Part shown: piece by piece, positions 60,883 to 64,000 of the stretch
Layout of the letters: each line of letters begins with the position of its first letter
How positions within the stretch are numbered: the first letter of the stretch is position 1
DNA from: Erythrophleum ivorense
Taxonomy: Eukaryota > Streptophyta > Magnoliopsida > Fabales > Fabaceae
Assembly: GCA_026724425.1 (NCBI GenBank)
Contig: JAIUCV010001140.1
Span: 107,428 to 171,427 of the forward strand
Reading direction: 5' to 3'
DNA: 64,000 nucleotides
Program-made: the position numbers and the translations under genes
Notes under the pieces: generated by a model
What the model was told of the DNA's origin: nothing
The model's database searches: none
What the model saw: only the letters and a program-made list of their open reading frames with translations

Positions 60883-61458
60883 TGTAACATCCAATCCCTC
60901 CGTAAATGTGAGAAACGCAATGTTCGGTTTCTACGTAAACGTCAAAAATAGGCCAGATATAAAAGGAAGTCCCTGAAATAGAAGGAGTTGAGGCCAAATA
61001 AAATTATGATAAAATTTTAAATAATGAAAAATGAGGATTTGAGTCTTGAGTTACCCAGAAATCAAGGCCAAAGTGATTTGATAAATTTGCCGAAAGGCTA
61101 GTGGCATTTTCGTAAATATGGGTACTTTTTGAAATACTCATAGGAAGGCTTTTTAAATGGAAATTTTGAGTTGCCCAGGGTTCTCAGAGGCCCCAAAAAC
61201 CATGGGAAGCCCTGGGACCGATAAAGCCCTTCCGGTGTACTCTTTCCGACGTCGGTTGACCCCAACTTTGACCGATTCGTTCGGAAAGGTTTTAGCTCTG
61301 ATTTGAGTAATTCCAAAGGCATTTTATTAAATTGAGAACCTATTTGTTATGATGGAAAAGACGGTTCTCAAAAAGGAGCTAAAACGAAGGAGAAACGAAA
61401 ATGTAAAGTATGAAAGGGCAAAAATGGAATTTAAGTGTTAAAGGAAGCTTCCAAACTC

Positions 61459-61468
61459 TTTTTATAAG
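61459..61468 (+). promoter_or_regulatory. TATA-like box of LTR A11
   Basis: TTTTTATAAGTCAC lies 576 bp from the LTR start, the same place as the TATA boxes of A2, A4 and A7. Confidence 0.45.
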
Positions 61469-63287
61469 TCACGTTCTTCCTCTCCTTCATTAAACCGACT
61501 TACTTCTGCCCATTTTCAGAGAATAACTCCAGCTTCTTAGGCACACAAGAGTAGGAAGATTTTGGAGGAAGAAATTCAAGAAAAAGGTAAGAAACTTTAA
61601 GAAATTCCATATCCTTCCTTCTTGAAACTTGCTCCCCTCCTCTCAAGCTTTCTTTCTATGGTTTTAAAGGAGAGTTTGGTGCTGTTTTGGGGGCAGAACA
61701 GAGAGGGAAATTTCGAAAATTGAGGGAACAAGCCAACCAAGTGGAAGAGCAAGCAAAGAAAAGCAAGAAAATAAGGTAAAACTTCCATTCTTTGGTAGTT
61801 TCTCCCTCCCCCTTCCTCTTGCACGAATTTGGGCACCATGAGCCCAATTCTTAGGGGCTATTTTCTGCCCAATTTATGGAGGTATTAGAGGTTTTAGATA
61901 GCACGGATTAAGAAGGAACCAATAGAATCAAGAAAGGAGCATTAAGAGACAAGATAGAACCATTAGGGATCCAAATGCTCCCTTGCAAATCTAATTTTAT
62001 ATGAATGTTCTTAGACTTAATTGAATGTTTAAACATGCTCTTAAGAACCCTAGAGAGCTTCCCACATGCACCTCCCATCCAAGAAAGCAAAGAAATTGCA
62101 AGAAAAACTAATGAACTCTAAGCTAGAAAAGTGTAGAGCTCTTGAACACTTTGCAAAAATTGATTTGATATATGAGTTTCTTTGCATGTGTGAGTATTTG
62201 ATTGAGCTCCTAAGACCTCTAGGAGGCCTCCCAATTGTGTCTCCCATCAAGGAAAAATCAAGAAGTTCATGAACTCTTCTTCTCCCCATAGTCTCGGCCT
62301 AGGCAAGTTCCTATAGCTAGGGAGAGTTTTAACTTTTTCTAAGGCTATTCTTGAGTCATATGTGATGTGTGAAGATGAGTAGAGGCCTTAGAAAAAATTT
62401 AGAACTCAAAGAAAGTAAATTGGTGCCATAGGTTCCATATTAGGACCTAAGAAGGAACATGATATTAGGCCCTTTGTTTTAATGATATGATGACTCCAAG
62501 AGGTTTAAAGGGAGTCAAGAATCACATTTGAGAATAAAGAATGAGGCCTAGAAATCATTTGAGGGGTATTGCTTCATTAGGTGCCAATATGGACCATAAT
62601 GGAGGTTATAGAGTAATCTAGGGTTTAAGCAAGTTGCTTGGCCCTAGACATTGTTTCATGAACTTAATTGGCTCCCATAATTTGTGTCTAGGCCAAGAGA
62701 CACTATTTCCACCAACTTGTGAGTGTGTGGCTAAAGAGGAGGCTTGAAAGCTAAGGAAAAAGTGTGTGAAATTATGCAAGGTAGCTCTCTCCACCTTCTC
62801 TCATGCATGAATGTGTGTTTAGCTTGTTTTAAAATGTATGTATGTGTATTTTCAGCTAAGAAAAGTATGCTAGCATGCTTTTATATACCATGATGCTTGA
62901 TGCTATGTTATGTTTTCAAATGATTACATGATGTTTGTGTGAGTTTGCTTGAGTGTGGAAAGGCCAAGAACTCTTCCCTTTGGTGAGGGTGAGCCAAGAA
63001 CCCTTGAGCTTGGTTGAGACAAAGTAAAGAGTCTCCCAAAAGCAAAGTGGGCTCCCAAGAGTATGGTTGAGTCCAAAGTGCTTAAAGAATGGGTGAGGCA
63101 AGTCCAAATCCATGAGGAGAAGTGTGAGGCCAATCCAAACACTTAGTGAGCTCTTGAATGTCTTGCATGATTGATTCACATGCCAAAGTTGCTTTAAAAT
63201 GCCTATGATTTCTTCTTTCTCCATGCATGCATATATGAAACTTGCTTGCACATATTATGTATGATGGAATGGGAGAATGAGCTATTG

Positions 63288-63340
63288 GGATTCTTTGAAT
63301 CTCATCCCCTCCTCTCTAATGCTCTAATATGCTAGGTGGA
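63288..63340 (+). other. Hairpin plus GCTAGGTGGA module in A11
   Basis: GGATTCTTTGAATC forms a GATTC/GAATC stem; GCTAGGTGGA follows 27 bases after the hairpin region. Homologous modules: 811-870 (A1), 11068-11120 (A3), and on the minus strand 2755-2810 (A2), 14060-14115 (A4), 20855-20915 (A6), 59690-59745 (A10). Confidence 0.6.
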
Positions 63341-63548
63341 CCAAGTAGCTATGGTGAAGGGAGCCAACAACCATGAAAGAAGGAGATTGACAAGCCTAGG
63401 CCTAGTTTGTATTCTTTTTGAACCATAATGATGTTCAATGATGTATATGATTATTGTAAATGGCACATGACCCTTGAGACATATGTAAATATAATATTAT
63501 ATGATGTTTAAAATGTATGAATATGATGTATGACTTTTAGCCTACATT

Positions 63549-63812
63549 TTGAGCATGAGATGCCAAATTATGCAATATGAAAAGTATGATGGAAGTGTGC
63601 ATAGCTGTGGGTTGAATGGCAAAATGAGATGCATGAGATTTGGGACCATTTGGGCAGATCACACAAGTCTTAAATGTACTTTTAAACTTGCCCAAAAGGT
63701 GCTAAGACCAAGGGAAATTCATTTGGCAAATTTGGTACCCAATATGGAGCCAAAATTGACCATAATGGAACCCTATACCATTTTTTGGCCAAATGAGTTA
63801 GTCTTGCCCTGA
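63549..63812 (+). CDS. Short sense ORF in LTR A11 (87 codons, hypothetical)
   Basis: Unrecognised. The C-terminal 65 codons match the ORFs in A6 (closely), A1 and A3 (more distantly): an MRCMRFGTIWA start, KLAQKV in the middle and a PNELVLP end. An internal Met at the start of the shared part is a plausible alternative start. No known domain; see the corresponding finding for arguments for and against coding. Confidence 0.22.
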   Translation: MSMRCQIMQYEKYDGSVHSCGLNGKMRCMRFGTIWADHTSLKCTFKLAQKVLRPREIHLANLVPNMEPKLTIMEPYTIFWPNELVLP

Positions 63813-64000
63813 AACTTTGCATGCAATTAGGCCTCATTAAGATCTTTTTAGGAAGCTAAAGATCATAATTTTTGGAAACCTAGAGAATATTTGAGGAATT
63901 TTCAAAGTTGGGATTTTTCATGGATTCTGGTATGGGTACTGTTCATACTGGCAGTTTTGAATTCTGTGTCACCTGATGGCCAAATGGTGTTCAATGCTTA

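Larger units (their letters stand above)
60883..64000 (+). mobile_element. LTR family A, copy A11 (5' part, runs off the right edge)
   Basis: It starts TGTAACATCCAATCC; AAACC (60878-60882) should be its left target duplication. At least 3118 bp are present. Landmarks are a TATA-like TTTTTATAAG (61459), AAAAGGTAAG (61583), AATAAGGTAAAAC (61770), CAAGGTAGCTCTC (62777), the hairpin GGATTCTTTGAATCTC (63288-63303), GCTAGGTGGA (63331) and a sense ORF (63549-63812). It preserves many CpGs near its start, suggesting it is the youngest A copy here. Confidence 0.9.

Noticed and set aside
62916..63251. 111-codon minus-strand ORF in A11
   Set aside because: Antisense to the LTR; related frames in other A copies are broken.
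1..64000. CRISPR arrays, tRNA or rRNA genes, host genes
   Set aside because: No regularly spaced identical repeats with unique spacers, no cloverleaf or rRNA sequence recognised by eye, and no ORF or exon series matching a known plant protein.

Overview
The window is repeat-rich plant nuclear DNA with no host gene that I can support. It is AT-rich and consists almost entirely of long-terminal-repeat (LTR) retrotransposon remains. The evidence for a plant is a decayed integrase/chromodomain fragment of Ty3/gypsy chromovirus type (closest by recollection to the Tekay/Del lineage), a decayed gag behind a primer-binding site of initiator-Met-tRNA type, and very long LTRs (2.8-3.9 kb) beginning TGTAAC/TGTAAT and ending ACA with 5-bp target-site duplications (TSDs). 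The species cannot be named.

I define four LTR families (my labels). Family A (about 3.4-3.9 kb) has eleven copies in both orientations and is tied to the Tekay-like coding remains, because one copy directly follows the pol 3' end and its polypurine tract. Family B (about 2.81-2.89 kb) has six copies and carries a CpG-rich array of GCCGCGGC-like modules and a conserved block of about 170 bp. Family C (one LTR, about 4.2 kb once its nested insert is removed) is extremely T-rich and resembles Tat/Ogre-type LTRs. Family D (one element, TSD AAAAG) is otherwise unrecognised.

Layout: 1-2294 A(+) partial; 2295-5056 A(-) inserted into pol; 5057-6067 integrase/chromodomain tail; 6068-12504 A(+) 3' LTR with B(-) 8004-10817 nested; 12505-17755 old B(+) with A(-) solo LTR 12630-16371 nested; 17755-24529 old A(+) with A(-) solo 19428-23316 nested; 24736-27547 B(+) solo; 27834-38613 A(+) solo containing C (30206-37579), which contains B(+) solo 30447-33270; 38614-40740 an unclassified minus-strand retroelement 3' end; 40741-41965 primer-binding site plus gag; 42005-56889 A(+) containing D (43940-55616), which contains B (44553-50297), which contains B (45634-48520); 56890 to the end, three more A copies nested in one another.

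Most insertion boundaries could be fixed to the base by TSDs: CTTTA, ACTAG, AAGGA, TAACG, TTAGG, TACTG and AAAAG are perfect; AGTTG/AGTTA and ACTGA/ACTAA are near-perfect. Every LTR with both ends and TSD visible is a solo LTR or an LTR-only insertion. The notable observations are a hairpin plus downstream (C/T)AGGT motif shared by families A, B and D, the CpG module arrays of family B, a 73-bp duplicated flank around the truncated C element, a run of five stop codons in gag at a presumed glutamine tract, and a short sense-strand ORF that recurs in four A LTRs.
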